Source: Limnephilus marmoratus
Taxonomy: Eukaryota > Arthropoda > Insecta > Trichoptera > Limnephilidae
Length of the DNA: 64,000 bases
Reading direction: 5' to 3'
Assembly: GCA_917880885.1 (NCBI GenBank)
Contig: OU862916.1
Location: forward strand, 46,660,831 to 46,724,830
The translations under genes were made by a program, and so were the position numbers. Below are positions 10,641-22,320 of the stretch, one piece after another (positions within the stretch are counted from its first letter, which is position 1; every line of letters begins with the position of its first letter). The notes under the pieces were generated by a model, which saw only the letters and a list, made by a program, of their open reading frames with translations, was not told the origin of the DNA and ran no database searches.

Positions 10641-11965
10641 AGATATAAATACTAAAGACATAGCAAGCCTTCAATACATCTTTCTTTTTATGCAATTATG
10701 TTAACTATCACATCACTTTTGGAAGTGGTAAGAAGCGAGGATGAAAGTATCATAATATGTTTCTTATAGTCTCAGACAGAACTAGATTTTATATCTCATT
10801 ATTCTTATTTTAGTATATATCATATGATATGTAATATTATCTACCGGAACGTTTTGCCACGTTTTGGCCAATTTACAAACACCCTCAAGCGTTCGCTGGT
10901 CAAAATGCGGCCAATTCGAAGAAATATTATAAAACATTAATTGGAATTATTTCTAAACTTTTCCCGCGTTGTATACTTCGATTAATCACAAAGATAACTT
11001 AGTATTTTCAATTTTCAAAAAGAGACGTCTCTCATCTCTTCTGAAATAAATTTTATTGGCATTTCACGAACCGAAATTAATGAAATATTCTTTCTTACGA
11101 ATCATTGGTTTGTGTTACATATTAAAAAATACACTTTCAAATTTAAATTTATATCTGTGATTATCAAAAATTCTATTGAAAACATACAAAAGTCAATTAT
11201 ACTAATGCTCTCACAAATAGTAGCTGGCAATTTCAAAGTAAATAATGTGCGGAATTCATGCGTTTATAAATTTAACGATTTATTTAAAATTAAATAAAAA
11301 TATAGATTAGTTATTTTATATACCCTAGAAATATGGTTACGTTTATCGGTTTATTTGTTACGTATATTAAAAATCGGAAGAATTATTTTTTTTTATGAAT
11401 GCGGACATTTCTAAATCGGACGCTCGGAAATTCCGGATGCTGGACACGTATTTAAATTATTAATGTGAACACTCGAGTGGTCATATCACGACTATTGACT
11501 TATCCGAACCAAAGTATTTTTTGAGCCATGTGTTTCTGAGACATCCACGATTTCTACACTCATCCACTTGCACTTTACAATAAGCGTATTCTCCTGACAT
11601 TATTTATTTTTTCTATCCTCTATGTGTATCCAAACGTAGTAAGTTGCTCATTTTTCGTTTGCTTTATTACTGCCTTCCATTATCTTGGGATCTGGTATTC
11701 CGATCATCCGTGGTTTTAACAAACAACGCCCTAACGAACAATGCATTTCTACTGCATTCAGCACACTTTTCTCCTTTTACTGGTAAGAATTCCGATTTGT
11801 ATTGTTAGCCTTAGTTCCTTTCTGTTTTGGAAACAAAATAAACAAATAATATCCTACACAAGGACTTACTTTACAGGGACAAAGTATACAGCACGTAGTT
11901 TTAGATTAGAGGCAAAAATACCAAACCAAACTGTATAATCAAAAAAACTCTAGATGCTTAGAAAA
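10641..11965. other. AT-rich stretch without recognisable feature
   Basis: Short open frames at 11112-11297 and 11741-11938 are AT-rich, low in coding character and unrecognised. Confidence 0.4.
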
Positions 11966-12130
11966 TATAGGATACCAGTTTGGGTCGTACCCAGGCCGCA
12001 TGTTCGATTCCTGGGCTGGCTAAGTCCTTCATCACGACACAAGCAACATCTTCCGCTTACTGTGGTGGTAATAGGAGATATTCAAATATTGTCAGGTTAT
12101 TTGTAACCTGTGAATGTTTGACTTTCTTTT
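11966..12130 (+). mobile_element. tRNA-derived SINE, family C (copy 1)
   Basis: It carries a pol III B-box-like GTTCGATTCC at about 12003 followed by the family body GGCTGGCTAAGTCCTTCATC, a CTTACTGTGGTGGTAATAGG block and a GTAACCTGTGAATGTTTG block ending in an A-rich tail. It aligns with 41881-42074 and, in reverse, 58390-58565. The 5' head with the A box is degraded in this copy. Confidence 0.6.
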
Positions 12131-12194
12131 TAAAATTAAAAAATTAAATGAAATAAGCTCATTGAAATTTAGAAGTAAAATCTCTAATATATAA

Positions 12195-12440
12195 GATAGC
12201 AGCCAATAATATGTGCGTCAAGAAAATGAAGATGATGTTGCTAGGTATTAGTCGAAGTATGATACAGCTAAAAGTGACCGAATTTGATATCGACACCTTA
12301 GCTCAGTTAGTAGAGCACTTGCCATGTAAGCAAAGGGTCATAGGTGCGAGTTCCAAAGGTGCCAATATCTTTTCCTGATTTTTCTGTCTCTACATTTTCG
12401 ATTGAGTTTCGCTAATATTGTCTTCATTTTATTAAATTTT
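12195..12440 (+). mobile_element. SINE-like element, family D (copy 1), carrying a Thr-tRNA-like module
   Basis: About 100 bp of flank (CAGCCAATAATATGTGCGTC to AAGTGACCGAA) is shared with 43735-43825. The tRNA-like module follows, then a T-rich tail (TTTTTCTGTCTCTACATTTTCG) like that at 58150-58190. The tRNA-like part differs between copies; see 12292-12363. Confidence 0.5.
12292..12363 (+). tRNA. tRNA-Thr(TGT)-like pseudogene or SINE head
   Basis: A 72-nt cloverleaf can be drawn. The acceptor GACACCT pairs with AGGTGCC at 6 of 7 positions. The D arm GCTC/GAGC is perfect with loop AGTTAGTA. The anticodon stem has 4 of 5 pairs and loop CATGTAA gives anticodon TGT. The T arm is poor and its loop TGCGAGT departs from TTCGANT, and position 33 is A, not T. 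Together with its place inside a repeat this argues for a pseudo-tRNA rather than a functional gene. Confidence 0.4.
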
Positions 12441-15149
12441 ATTATTTGTGAGTTTACGAAAATTGTTTTTTGAGTAATAATTTACCTACCTACCTTAAAG
12501 TAAATTTTTTACATACTACTGACTTGCGTTGGAATACTAATTTGTCAATATAAATTAAAATTTCAACCCAAAACTCTTTTTTTTAACGTTGTTTTATTAT
12601 ATTTTTCTTTTTTAACGTAATAGATTGGTAAAGATTATTTTTTAATAATTACTATGAACTAAGATGAAAATGCTTAAGTCCTTTATTTTATAATTTAAAA
12701 AAACAAAAAAAATGGCTTACATTGAACTAGATATTTGATACATTTCGATTTTTTTAAATTTAGTTCGCTTAGATATTTTGACCCCAAATTAAAATTAAAG
12801 CTTTGTGAAAAAGATTCCGTGCGGCTGTTTCTCTTTATGCAATTATTCAGAAATCGTCGGGTATTATGAATAAAGCAATCTATTCTAATTGGAATTTCCA
12901 ATTCTAGTAATATATATCTAATGATACAACAACCTAAGAAGGACTATTATTATATTTCCCTCGATAGTTAAGCCAATAGTTTGAAATGATCTCTCTCCCA
13001 AAACTTCACTGTTCTGAACCTTTCGATGTTCTGTTTCCAGTTGTTTCCGTAACTTTGAATCCATAGAATACCTGTACCCTGATAATAACATAAATTCAAT
13101 GTATAATCTCTATGTTCATATGTTCATGTTTCTACTTTTACTGTAATGTTTAAATATTAATCATCGATAAAAATACAAATTTCCGTTTTGTGTCTATAAC
13201 TACGGTAAAATATTCTAAGACTTTCTGTATTTTTTTTTAATCGTATTTTTGAAACCCTTGCGATTTTTTGAAAATATCAATCCGAAAAATCAGACCTTTT
13301 TTTATAAACCGGAAAGACGGGACATAATTTTATGGGTGCGAAAAAACGATAATTACATAGCCGAAAATCATTTAAAAAAAATAACGTTTTCCATACGAAT
13401 GGCACAGGAGAATAACGAGGCATACCAAAAATATTACATCTCATAAATATTTTTTCCTTGATCCATCTTATTGATCATAAATGATTAGAATGTTCAACGT
13501 CAATATTACTTAATCCAATGTAATCTACTTGTACTTGTAAATTATAACAATAATAACAATATTATGAAATTTGATTTTATTAAAATCAGCACCATTACCA
13601 TTTTACCTCTATAACACGTACAGATAGCATAAAATGTTCGGGGTTCTCTTTATAACATCTGTCAAAAAGTCAAACCAAATTTTAACGCAGAGAACGAACA
13701 ATAAATCTAGTGAACGTTAAATGTCAAATTCAAAAATTCACCTGAAATCAAACTGTTGCCATATTAAAAAAAAAATCAGTGTGGAATTTTACAAAATTAA
13801 TAGGAACGTTTTCATGTAGTGACGTCACGAGCCCAAATAATGGATTTATTTATTAGAAAAAAAACTGTACATTCTAAAAACTTTTACTGACATTTTCGTA
13901 ATCTTAGTAAAAAAAATCTGTCCACACGATTTTTTCCAAGACGCTATGAAATCCATGCAAGTGGCCTATTGTAATAAAGCGAAAAATCGATAAAGTAACA
14001 ATTGCTATTTTCAAATTAGGACTGGTGGTTTATCGAGAATGATGAACACATTTAAGAAGACAAAATATTTGGCGAAATTTTAAGTAGAAGTTTTAAACAA
14101 TCTTTTTTTAATCTTCTGACTTGAGTATTGCTCTGATGTGTCTTTGATTTCTAACAAGTGCAGTTGCGGACCCAGCCGAAGTGATAGTGGCTTTGTTTGG
14201 CCGCTTTCTTCGTTGGTTGCAGCAGCCATTTAGACGGCTTCCTCAAGAGCTGGTCATTGGTATAGATGCGGAAATGCCGTTAAATTCCGCCTCTTTCGAA
14301 TTGATATTAAGAAATCATCCTTTCTTGTAGGCTGCATGCTGCCATCAGAATGTATGTGAAATATCAGAAGTTGGGGGTATTATTAATTTCATAGACTATT
14401 TGACTAAAGTCAATGAAAGTTTTACCTCGCTAACCTCATTCCACAATTCCTTGACTTCAGCCGACAAATAGGAAGGGCCGAATATCTATAGAAAACGAAG
14501 GATTTTTTTATAAAAATGTGTAAATAATAAATTATCAGAAAACATGTGAAACCGCCTGACTTTGAGCCTTCATAAAAAAATCATCGCTGAATTAGTTACA
14601 TGGTAGCACCGTTCATTCTCTATCGATTTCATTAAAGTTTAGACATGGAGCTAGAAATCCTACTATTCACAATTTCACAAATTCAGCTCATTATTTATGT
14701 AAAATATCGTCTAGTACCTACAATGGAAATCTCGTACCGTGTGTAAGTATCGATCTAATATGTGTGCTTCGCTTTGGGTTATATAATTAATATTTTTATT
14801 GTCTATTCAACATATTGACGGTGGTGTTTGAAATTTTTTAACGTGTTACACTTCATAAAAACTCCCTTGGTCGAATACAATTTAGATCTGCAAGAAACCG
14901 GGTTTGTGACTTTATGAAGCGGGTTGAAAAGGAGGTATAAGAGAAGAATTGTATAGCTGATTCGGATGACGCCTGCATTAAATGAGGAAGGAAATGTTGC
15001 TCGTTTCGCTCGCAGGTTCTTATGTGTAACTCACGTGAACAAGTGGGAGAAATGACCCATTTGTAAACAGCTGATCACAATAAAAATTATATAGTGTTAT
15101 GCTTGCCTCCTTTTAGTTTCTTGCTGGTGTGCCCTTGCTTATACATACT
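12441..15149. other. AT-rich stretch without recognisable feature
   Basis: The open frames at 12695-12901 and 13249-13446 look random. A GC-richer patch at 14160-14320 reads MAAATNEESGQTKP in one minus frame and RNQRHIRAILKSED-stop in another, but matches nothing I recognise. Confidence 0.35.
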
Positions 15150-16262
15150 CGTATCATCATCATCACTCTTGGCTCTATAACCCCCGGTGGGTCTTGGCCT
15201 CCTCAAGTCTTCCTCCACTCATCACGGTTTTGTGCCAGCTCTCTCCAGTTTACAATCTCCAAGGTGGATATATCTTTGAGGACGTTGTCGCCCCATCTTA
15301 AACTTGGTCTTCCCAGGCTCCTTCGCCCTGTCGGTCTTGAGTTCAGCAGGGACTTTGGTGCTTGATGCTCGGTCATTCTCTCTACATGACCCAGCCATCG
15401 AAGTCTTCCCAGTTTTATAAAGTTTGTGACGTTTAGATCCTTAAACAGAGTATATAGCTCATTGTTATAACGCCTGCGCCAAAATCCATTTTCTGAAACC
15501 GGTCCGAAGATACGCCTCAAAATTTTCCTTTCGAAAACATCCAATGCTCGCTGATCCTCTTAGTACAAGTCTCAGCTGCGTACTTGAGTACTTGTCTGAT
15601 AAGTGTTTTGTACACTAATATCTTGGTTTTCTGGACAGCAGTCTGGATTTTATTTGGTTTTGTAGGCGGTAAAAACAGCGATTTGCATACACTTCGCGCT
15701 TCTGGACCTCCTCTGTGGTGTTATTCTCGTTTGTTATCAGGGAGCCTAGTTATGTGAATCTTGGTACTTTTCAAAATTTTGGCTTCCACATGAAAGAGTT
15801 GGGGTTTGTTGGGCGCATCCTACGGCCATGTATTTGCTCTTCTGCTGGTTTAATATGAGAACCATATTTTTAGCAGAACTTTCAAGATTTATGAAGGCGT
15901 CACGTAAAGCGTCGGGAGTTTTCGCTATTATGTCGATATCATCAGCGTAACCCAATAGTTGCACAGAGTTGTCATATATCGTTGCACTTATCTCAATGCC
16001 TGAGTCACGAATAACTTTTTCTAAGGCTATGTTGAATAAGAGGCAGGCCAATCCCTCTCCTTGTCTCACCCCGCAGAGCGCTTCAAAGGACTCGGACAGA
16101 TCACTGCCAACCCTGACTCCACACGTTACTGGGGACATTGTTAATTTCACCAGATTGATCAGATTACGCGGTATTCCAAACTCACTCATTGCATTGTAAA
16201 ATGCATTCCTATTTATGCTGTCATACGCGGCCTTGAAGACTACAAAGAGGTGATGTGTTTCG
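15150..16262 (-). pseudogene. LINE reverse transcriptase fragment with YADD motif (copy 2)
   Basis: Read on the minus strand it begins at HLFVVFKAAYDSINR (motif A with its aspartate, about 16200-16255). It continues through MSEFGIPRNLINLVK and GVRQGEGLACLLFNIALE (motif B), LLGYADDIDI (YADD, catalytic aspartate pair) and LNQQKSKYMAVGC. It ends with the GRLRWLGHVERM and GRRSLGRPSLRW tail shared with 7609-8273. Open segments are 15746-16189 (147 aa) and 15203-15544 (113 aa). Stops and shifts lie between them at 15545-15745, including one in the YLGSL block. The 3' end carries the same (ATG)n tail. It is 5'-truncated and dead but is the more complete copy of this LINE. Confidence 0.85.
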
Positions 16263-17001
16263 ACATTGTGTTCTAGCGAATAAAATAAATATCTACATTG
16301 TATACATACTCGTATATTTTACATTAATAGAATACTCTCTTTTACATATTAAAACTCAACGCGATTTTATTTTTATCTGTGCAGTCGATCATTATGAAAT
16401 ATCTACCTTAATCTAATTGCGATATTTCAGGGCAGAATCTGCGTTAGAATCTAAAATTTACCTGTTAAATTGCAAACGCTCCTCTAAGCTGTAGATTTTC
16501 TTTTCTCTTTCGAAGACTTTCCCAGGCCATTAGTTTGCCTTCGGCGTTTAAGAAAAATAAGACTGAATGATATATTTCGACTTTTCTCGGCTTTCCTTTA
16601 GAAAAAGGAGATTTCCTTCGTTCGGCTTAAGCTGTAAGCTAAAGGTACTATTCGGTATCAGGAAATCAAGCTGAGGCCGAGATTTTCAAATGAGGTTAAT
16701 GAAGGTATTCTACAATTCTCGAAGAATAATACAAGTTTTTTTTCTGATGATGATCTCTGGAGATATTTCTTAGCGCATGCTACTCGTATTTTAAGATGTA
16801 GTTGACCTTTTCTGGTGTATTTTTTTCCTCTTTGTGGGTGCTCAAGTTTTCAAAAGGAATTTACGATCCATACTTTTTTGTGCTTACATTTTTTCTTCTT
16901 TCTGATTCTATATTCGTTTTGTGTCGTTGTTTTTTTTTATATCGTAAGATATAAGACGTAAGTCCATGATTAAATTAATCTTGATATATAGGATATTGTT
17001 T
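16263..17001. other. AT-rich stretch without recognisable feature
   Basis: No gene or clear repeat. A short inverted pair around 16615-16645 (TTCGGCTTAAGCTGTAAGC) is not convincing. Confidence 0.35.
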
Positions 17002-17410
17002 GATGGCCTCCGGGGTCCTGAGGTAACACTCTCGACGCACAATCGACAACGACGTTTTAACCCGGCGTGCCCAAATAAACCTTTGATTAATTTGTGTTAT
17101 TTTACAATTAATTCATTTAAAATAATATGTAGTATATTACTATAATATATAGTATATTTGCGACACATTTCAGAGTGAAGATACTCTCAGTATCGCCCTG
17201 GTGTAAGACCCCCATTCAGAATTGAAACGTTGCTTGAAATTGCTTTAGCCGTGTTTTGTGACTCGATCTAAATAGCGAGGTACTTTCCGAATTTCCTCTT
17301 CCCCAGCTCCTTCCCTTCCCCACTACCTTCAGCCTCACAACATGCCCTAATTGGTATAGACTCAGTGGCTCCAGACGGGAGCACTTAGTGACTCTTGTGA
17401 GGTATTCATA
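17002..17410 (+). mobile_element. tRNA-derived SINE, family B (copy 1)
   Basis: It starts with GATGGCCTCCGGGGTCCTGAGG and an ill-preserved B box, and aligns with 55421-55800. Shared blocks include AGATACTCTCAGTATCG, GCTTTAGCCGTGTTTTG, CTAAATAGC, CCTTCAGCCTCACAAC and CAGTGGCTCCAGAC. Its 3' end abuts the MITE at 17419. Confidence 0.6.
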
Positions 17411-17418
17411 TAAAAAAT

Positions 17419-17766
17419 GTTAAGGGACACACTTGACTTACTTTAACCAGTAATTCCTTACATAATTTGGAGTAAAACAAGTAAACGAAATTTTGGTCTG
17501 TGGTGACTTTTTTGTTATTTTTTTTCTTGAAATAAAAAATAAAAAATCTTCCAAATGTCATCACTTGCCATTCGGCCTACTATTCGCCAAACCCCCCACC
17601 CTGGCACCCTGCCCTAATTTTCCAATACCTACTTTTTTTAATGTTTTAAACTGAAAAAAAACACAAAAATGTCACGGAGATCAAAATTTCATTTAGATAA
17701 TTTTTTTAATCCAGATAATGTCAGGAATCACTTGTTAAAATAAGTCAAATACGTCCCTTTATGCCA
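17419..17766 (+). mobile_element. Inverted-repeat MITE, diverged copy next to the giant element
   Basis: TTAAGGGAC and GACTT(A/G)..TTTAACCAGT..TTCCT at the left are answered in reverse by GTCAGGAATCACTTGTTA and GTCCCTTTA at the right. It aligns end to end with the better copy at 60668-61029 but has lost the terminal CAGGGTG words. It ends 6 bp before the left LTR. Confidence 0.55.
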
Positions 17767-17768
17767 TG

Positions 17769-17772
17769 CTAC
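17769..17772. repeat. Target-site duplication CTAC (left)
   Basis: CTAC directly precedes the TGTGAT start of the left LTR and recurs directly after the ATCACA end of the right LTR at 38872-38875. Four bases is within the usual range for Gypsy integrases. Confidence 0.85.
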
Positions 17773-18223
17773 TGTGATGAATTGCATTAACCAACAGTGA
17801 AAATAAGAAAATATTGTAGCTTCCCACTTTAATTCAAAAAGAAAATACCAATTAATTATAAAACAGACACACCTGCGACATCTACCGGTTCAAAGTAAAT
17901 TGAATTCTTGTTGACGATAGGGATCTACGATTAAGTAGATTGAGATAAGTATTGATGAAAAGAACACAGAGGGTGCTAGAAATCATCATTAATCAGCGTA
18001 ATAATAAATAGTTGAAATCAACAGCCAATCAGGTCTAAACAGAAAGCTATAAATAACTAATGAAACCAATCACAGAATGGAGGGCGTGTTCAGATTTTGA
18101 ACAAAGAAATGGACTTTGAACTAAGCGATTAACCTGAGATTTATTGAAAAAAATATCGTCATCAACCGAAAGATCAATACACTATAATGTAAACAGGGTC
18201 TCACGCTCGGTGCATTAGATACG

Positions 18224-18535
18224 ATGACCCCAGATTTAAGATATACAATCAGTACAATGAAGGTGTTGGCAACCGCCGTTAACGAGCAAATTAATCCACA
18301 TTATGTTGGAAAAACTAGGCAAGAAAATAGCAAGAAAATTATGATCAGAGGAAGGTTAAAGAAAAGACGTGTAAAACGTAAGAAAAGCTACTGTAGGGTT
18401 ATTCAGCCGTATAACGAGTACATAGAAAGTCAGGGAGACCAGATTGAAAGGAAAGTGTACATTTTACATTTAAAAGGAAGAAAAACGCTGGAAATTAGGG
18501 ATGTCACTCTTGTAACGTCAGGGAAAACGATTTGA
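18224..18535 (+). CDS. LTR-encoded small basic protein, hypothetical (left copy)
   Basis: An open frame of 103 codons starts with MTPDLRYTISTMKV. It has a strongly basic middle (RGRLKKRRVKRKKSYCRV, residues about 42-59) resembling a nuclear-localisation or RNA-binding arginine/lysine motif. There is no signal peptide, membrane segment or known domain. It lies 450 bp into the LTR, in what should be U3. Further open segments follow in changing frames: MEKLTFKRKC to the stop at 18632, GHSGYITVDKANKGIVL at about 18660, NGFWDDKNYHWSYGVF at about 18858, and NLKLTINKINTAGNIKNYRD at about 19260-19430. These suggest a longer, now broken coding region captured into the LTR. Expression is unproven and chance cannot be excluded. 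Confidence 0.35.
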   Translation: MTPDLRYTISTMKVLATAVNEQINPHYVGKTRQENSKKIMIRGRLKKRRVKRKKSYCRVIQPYNEYIESQGDQIERKVYILHLKGRKTLEIRDVTLVTSGKTI

Positions 18536-19470
18536 AAAGGAAATCTAATGGAAAAACTGACGTTTAAACGGAAGTGTTTATTGAACAATATAAGATTTCG
18601 ACTTAATTTTGCGTTTTCAGACGAGTTAAAATAGATATCGTTATATATTTGGGATAGGGAGGTCATTCTGGTTACATTACAGTAGATAAGGCAAACAAAG
18701 GAATTGTTTTACGTCAATTGTTTGACGAAAGTTCTATGGGAAATAGGACAGACTGTAAGGAAAAATGATACATTATTTGAGTTGACGACCCCACACGCGA
18801 TTTTGTTATTAAAACAGCCAGAAAGCGAACATGGTTTTAGACGATTAAACCCATTTTAATGGCTTTTGGGACGATAAAAATTATCATTGGTCCTATGGAG
18901 TGTTTACTCAAGGTAAAAACCATTATATTTTAGTACCCTCGAATAAACGCTGAGTTATTGGTGAGTACATCGAAGTCCAGACATAAACAGATGTCAAATT
19001 TTAAATTAATGTAGATTTCGAGGAGAAAGGGACGGAAGTTGTGGGATGAACCATATAACGTAATAAAAATTGACATATATTTAAGGGCCGAAGTGGGAGT
19101 ATCTCCTATAAAAATGTGGTAAATGATATATTAATTAGTAACAAATAGAAAATGAAATTTTCTATTGAGGCAGCAAACATCGAAAAACGATACAGATATC
19201 AGAGTAATGTACGGTGAAACTATGGGTGAATTGATACGGCCAAAGAAAGCAAAGAAAATCTTAAATTAACAATTAATAAAATAAATACGGCTGGAAATAT
19301 AAAAAATTATAGGGATGTGGAAAGTTACATGAGAATGAATGAGGAAAATCAAAAAAAGAACATCGTGAATAAAAGGGAAATAAGAGAAAATATGAAAATT
19401 CAAATCTACGACATAAGTAGAGACAATACAGTTTAAAACTGAATTGATCCATATAGGTGGCATAAGAATA
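18536..19470 (+). pseudogene. Broken open segments downstream of the LTR ORF
   Basis: Several 25-65 codon stretches with protein-like composition follow one another in different frames, separated by stops: 18548-18634, about 18660-18770, about 18858-18960 and about 19245-19435. The last, lysine- and asparagine-rich (ESKENLKLTINKINTAG, then ENQKKNIVNKREIRENM), could form a coiled coil. The set could be a decayed accessory or envelope-like gene inside the LTR. I cannot name it. The same breaks are in the right LTR (33570-34504). Confidence 0.25.
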
Positions 19471-21893
19471 AGAAGGAATTTAGGAAAAAGAAAATTGGAA
19501 AACGCATATTAAAGGTTTTGGCTTGAATTTGTTCATGTTCTGGTAGCGATAAACAAAATTGAGAATTATGTACAGTTTATTGAAGACGTACCTATTATAT
19601 TTTGAGGAAAAAAGAGATACGAAAATCATGATATTTGAGCTAAATTTTGTATGACCAACAGACAAAGGGATGAGGGGCATTTTGACGTAATATCAACGGT
19701 CCGATCCTGGAAAAATGTTTAAACGAGAGAGGGCATGAAGAAAATCTTGAAAGGTGGAGCTAACAGCAGTTAAACAAAAAAGGCAGAATCGATATATGAA
19801 ATCTCGAGTTGTTATAGGTTAAATTCGTGGATCAAAGATAGCTTAGATAGGCCATTCTAATCCTGAGAGGGGTTTAAAAGACAGTACTTAGTGAATTTTC
19901 GTTAGTCATCGCGGGATTGTGAAAAGTTGAAGGTTCGTGAGTCGCGACGAAAACGTTGGGTAATTTACTGGTGGAAAAATTCTATTAGTTAGAATCACAG
20001 GACTTAGCAAAATTTCATATTCGAGCCAGTGTTTTATAAAGATTTAAAGAAATTCAAGTCAGTGAAAATAAAAATAAAAGTTTACGTTCTATTTATTTGT
20101 GAAAAGTTAAAAGTGCTGTGATTTTGTTTAGGGGAAAATTCGGTTTTATAATCAATAAATATCATATTTTGGGACTTAGTAATCTCGCGACAAGTGTCGG
20201 TGTGGTAATTAAATAAAGTGATGTAATAATAATAAAAAGTGAAAAGAAGTTATAAAAAATTAAGTGCATCCAATTAAACGGGAAAGTTCAATGAAAATCT
20301 TTAATTAAACTGAGTGTTTTAAATAAAGTACTATAATCAAAGTGTTGTTGGTGTAGCGAAATAAAAAATAAAAACCAGTGTTAGTTATCATAACGGTGAT
20401 AGTTCCCTTAAATAAAGTGCAAATCGAACGTAATAATTTATCACAGGATTAATCTAGTGTTAGATAAAATAATAATAATAAATATAGACGTTAGAATAAA
20501 TAATTAAAATTATTAAATTGCTGTTAAATGAGATTGTGGTAACTTAATAATAATTATTATTTCGGAAAGTTTAAATAAATAGTGAAATACGTTATCTTAC
20601 TGCAAAATAGAAGAGTTCGGTGACAAACAAAAATAAAAATAATAAATCTCTTATTTCGTAAATAATTGTGAAGTAGTTATTGTTTAAAACTATAATTTAA
20701 GCGGAGTATTATTTTAACGATGAAATAATTATAATAATAAATCTGGAAGTTAAAGTAAATAATGAATAAATGAGCATGAAAATAATCTATTCGGTATTTA
20801 ATCGTATAATTCCTTCTGCTAAATAAAAGTATGGAAGGAAAACGAACATAAAATAAGTAATCAATTGTTAATCTAATTTAAAAGGTGTTAAGTTAACCAA
20901 CGAGATTTGAAATAAAATGCGGTTAGAACGATAAACATCATTTAATTTAGATAGATTAAACGGAAATAAAATAAAATTGAAGTCGGGAAAAAAAAAAAAT
21001 AATAAAAAAAATTTTATTTGAATTTAGTTGATGACATAGGAGTAGGTATTAGGTAAGAAAACATAACAAGGTTTTACCGTGTAGCTCCCGGTCGGATAAA
21101 ATAAAACCTTAAGGGGGTAAGTTTTATTAAAAATTAAAGTATAAATATTTCCAGGTTCCAAGGAGAAAGCGGTATGCAGCAAACAGTTGGTATTTGAATT
21201 AATTTTATAACAAGATATTACTTGCTTAATATGTGATATGTATATATATTAAATATTATATATAAAATATTATATATAAAATAGATATATCTATTTATAT
21301 GTATATATGTATATATATATATTATTCCAAGAAAGTTTTAATCAAAAAGAAACACACTTAAATAAAAGTAAAAGGTATCGATTACTAATACCTACTTAGA
21401 ACGCACTATGCTATTAAAGAAAATAGCTGTGTGCTATAAAACATTTCAAGTTCATATTTTATACTTATTTTATTAATATATATATACTATTTATTATAAC
21501 TTCAGCTAATATAAAATGATCAAAAAAAAATGAGTTATGATATTAGAATTTACCTCAACTATAATAACATTATATATATATATCTGTGTATTTATGTATC
21601 GAGACAAAGTATATGTATGCATTATGACTATATTTATCGGGGAACAGGTTAGACCTCGGCGAAAAGGAAATTATCACTATTAAATTCAAAAGAAAAATTT
21701 AGGACCATAAATCTCACATTCGGGAATGTTAAAGGTAAACAAATGTCTTTCGTTGAATCTAGGTCACCAGGCCAGTGGGAATGTTGACATAACTAAAATT
21801 GTTTATAAAACAACTCGGTCAGTAGGGCACCGTGTTGAGTGCTTTAGGAAGGTGTCAATCTTAGGATAGAGCAACACCATAACGTTGCGCAAT

Positions 21894-21907
21894 TATATAT
21901 ATAAAAA
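21894..21907 (+). promoter_or_regulatory. TATA-like box in the left LTR
   Basis: TATATATAAAAAGGGG is the best TATA-type match in a GC-mixed setting (GCGCAATTATATATATAAAA). If used, transcription would start about 30 bp downstream, giving U3 of roughly 4.15 kb and R plus U5 of about 1.9 kb. Other TATAAATA words (for example 18048) exist. Confidence 0.35.
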
Positions 21908-22002
21908 GGGGTTAAACACAATCTTTAATTTGAACTTGAAGAGATATTTTAGGATTGAACAATTTGAAAATAATTAGATTTATTATAAGCTAAACAAATG
22001 AA

Positions 22003-22320
22003 AGGTACATCAAACATTTGAAAAATCACGGCATAGTCAAATAAAAGAACTTGAAGAGTATCATTGAACATTTGAGAAAAAATTTATGGATTAACTACTC
22101 TCCTAGGTAGCTAATAGGTACATCAAACATTTGAAAATCACGGGATAGTCAGATAAAAGATTATTGTAGAACTACATGAAAAATTCGGGAAAAATTTATG
22201 AAATAATTGCTCTTATGGGTATAAATAGTTTACATGAAGCAGTTGAAAAATCACGGGAGAGTAAAAGTTTTACCAAAAGTTGAACCTTGGGGGAAAATTT
22301 AGAAAATAGTTCAACAATGG
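22003..22320 (+). repeat. ~113-bp imperfect triple tandem repeat inside the LTR
   Basis: Three blocks share GGTACATCAAACATTTGAAAA (22004), then TCACGG.ATAGTCA.ATAAAAGA, and a downstream AAAAATTTATGGATTAACT-type block. The second starts at 22117 and the third, more diverged, at about 22229. It is downstream of the putative promoter, hence probably in the transcribed leader. Copy in the right LTR: 37037-37354. Confidence 0.5.

Noticed and set aside
12292..12363. Functional tRNA-Thr gene
   Set aside because: Poor T arm, A at position 33, and location inside a dispersed repeat; kept as a tRNA-like module only.
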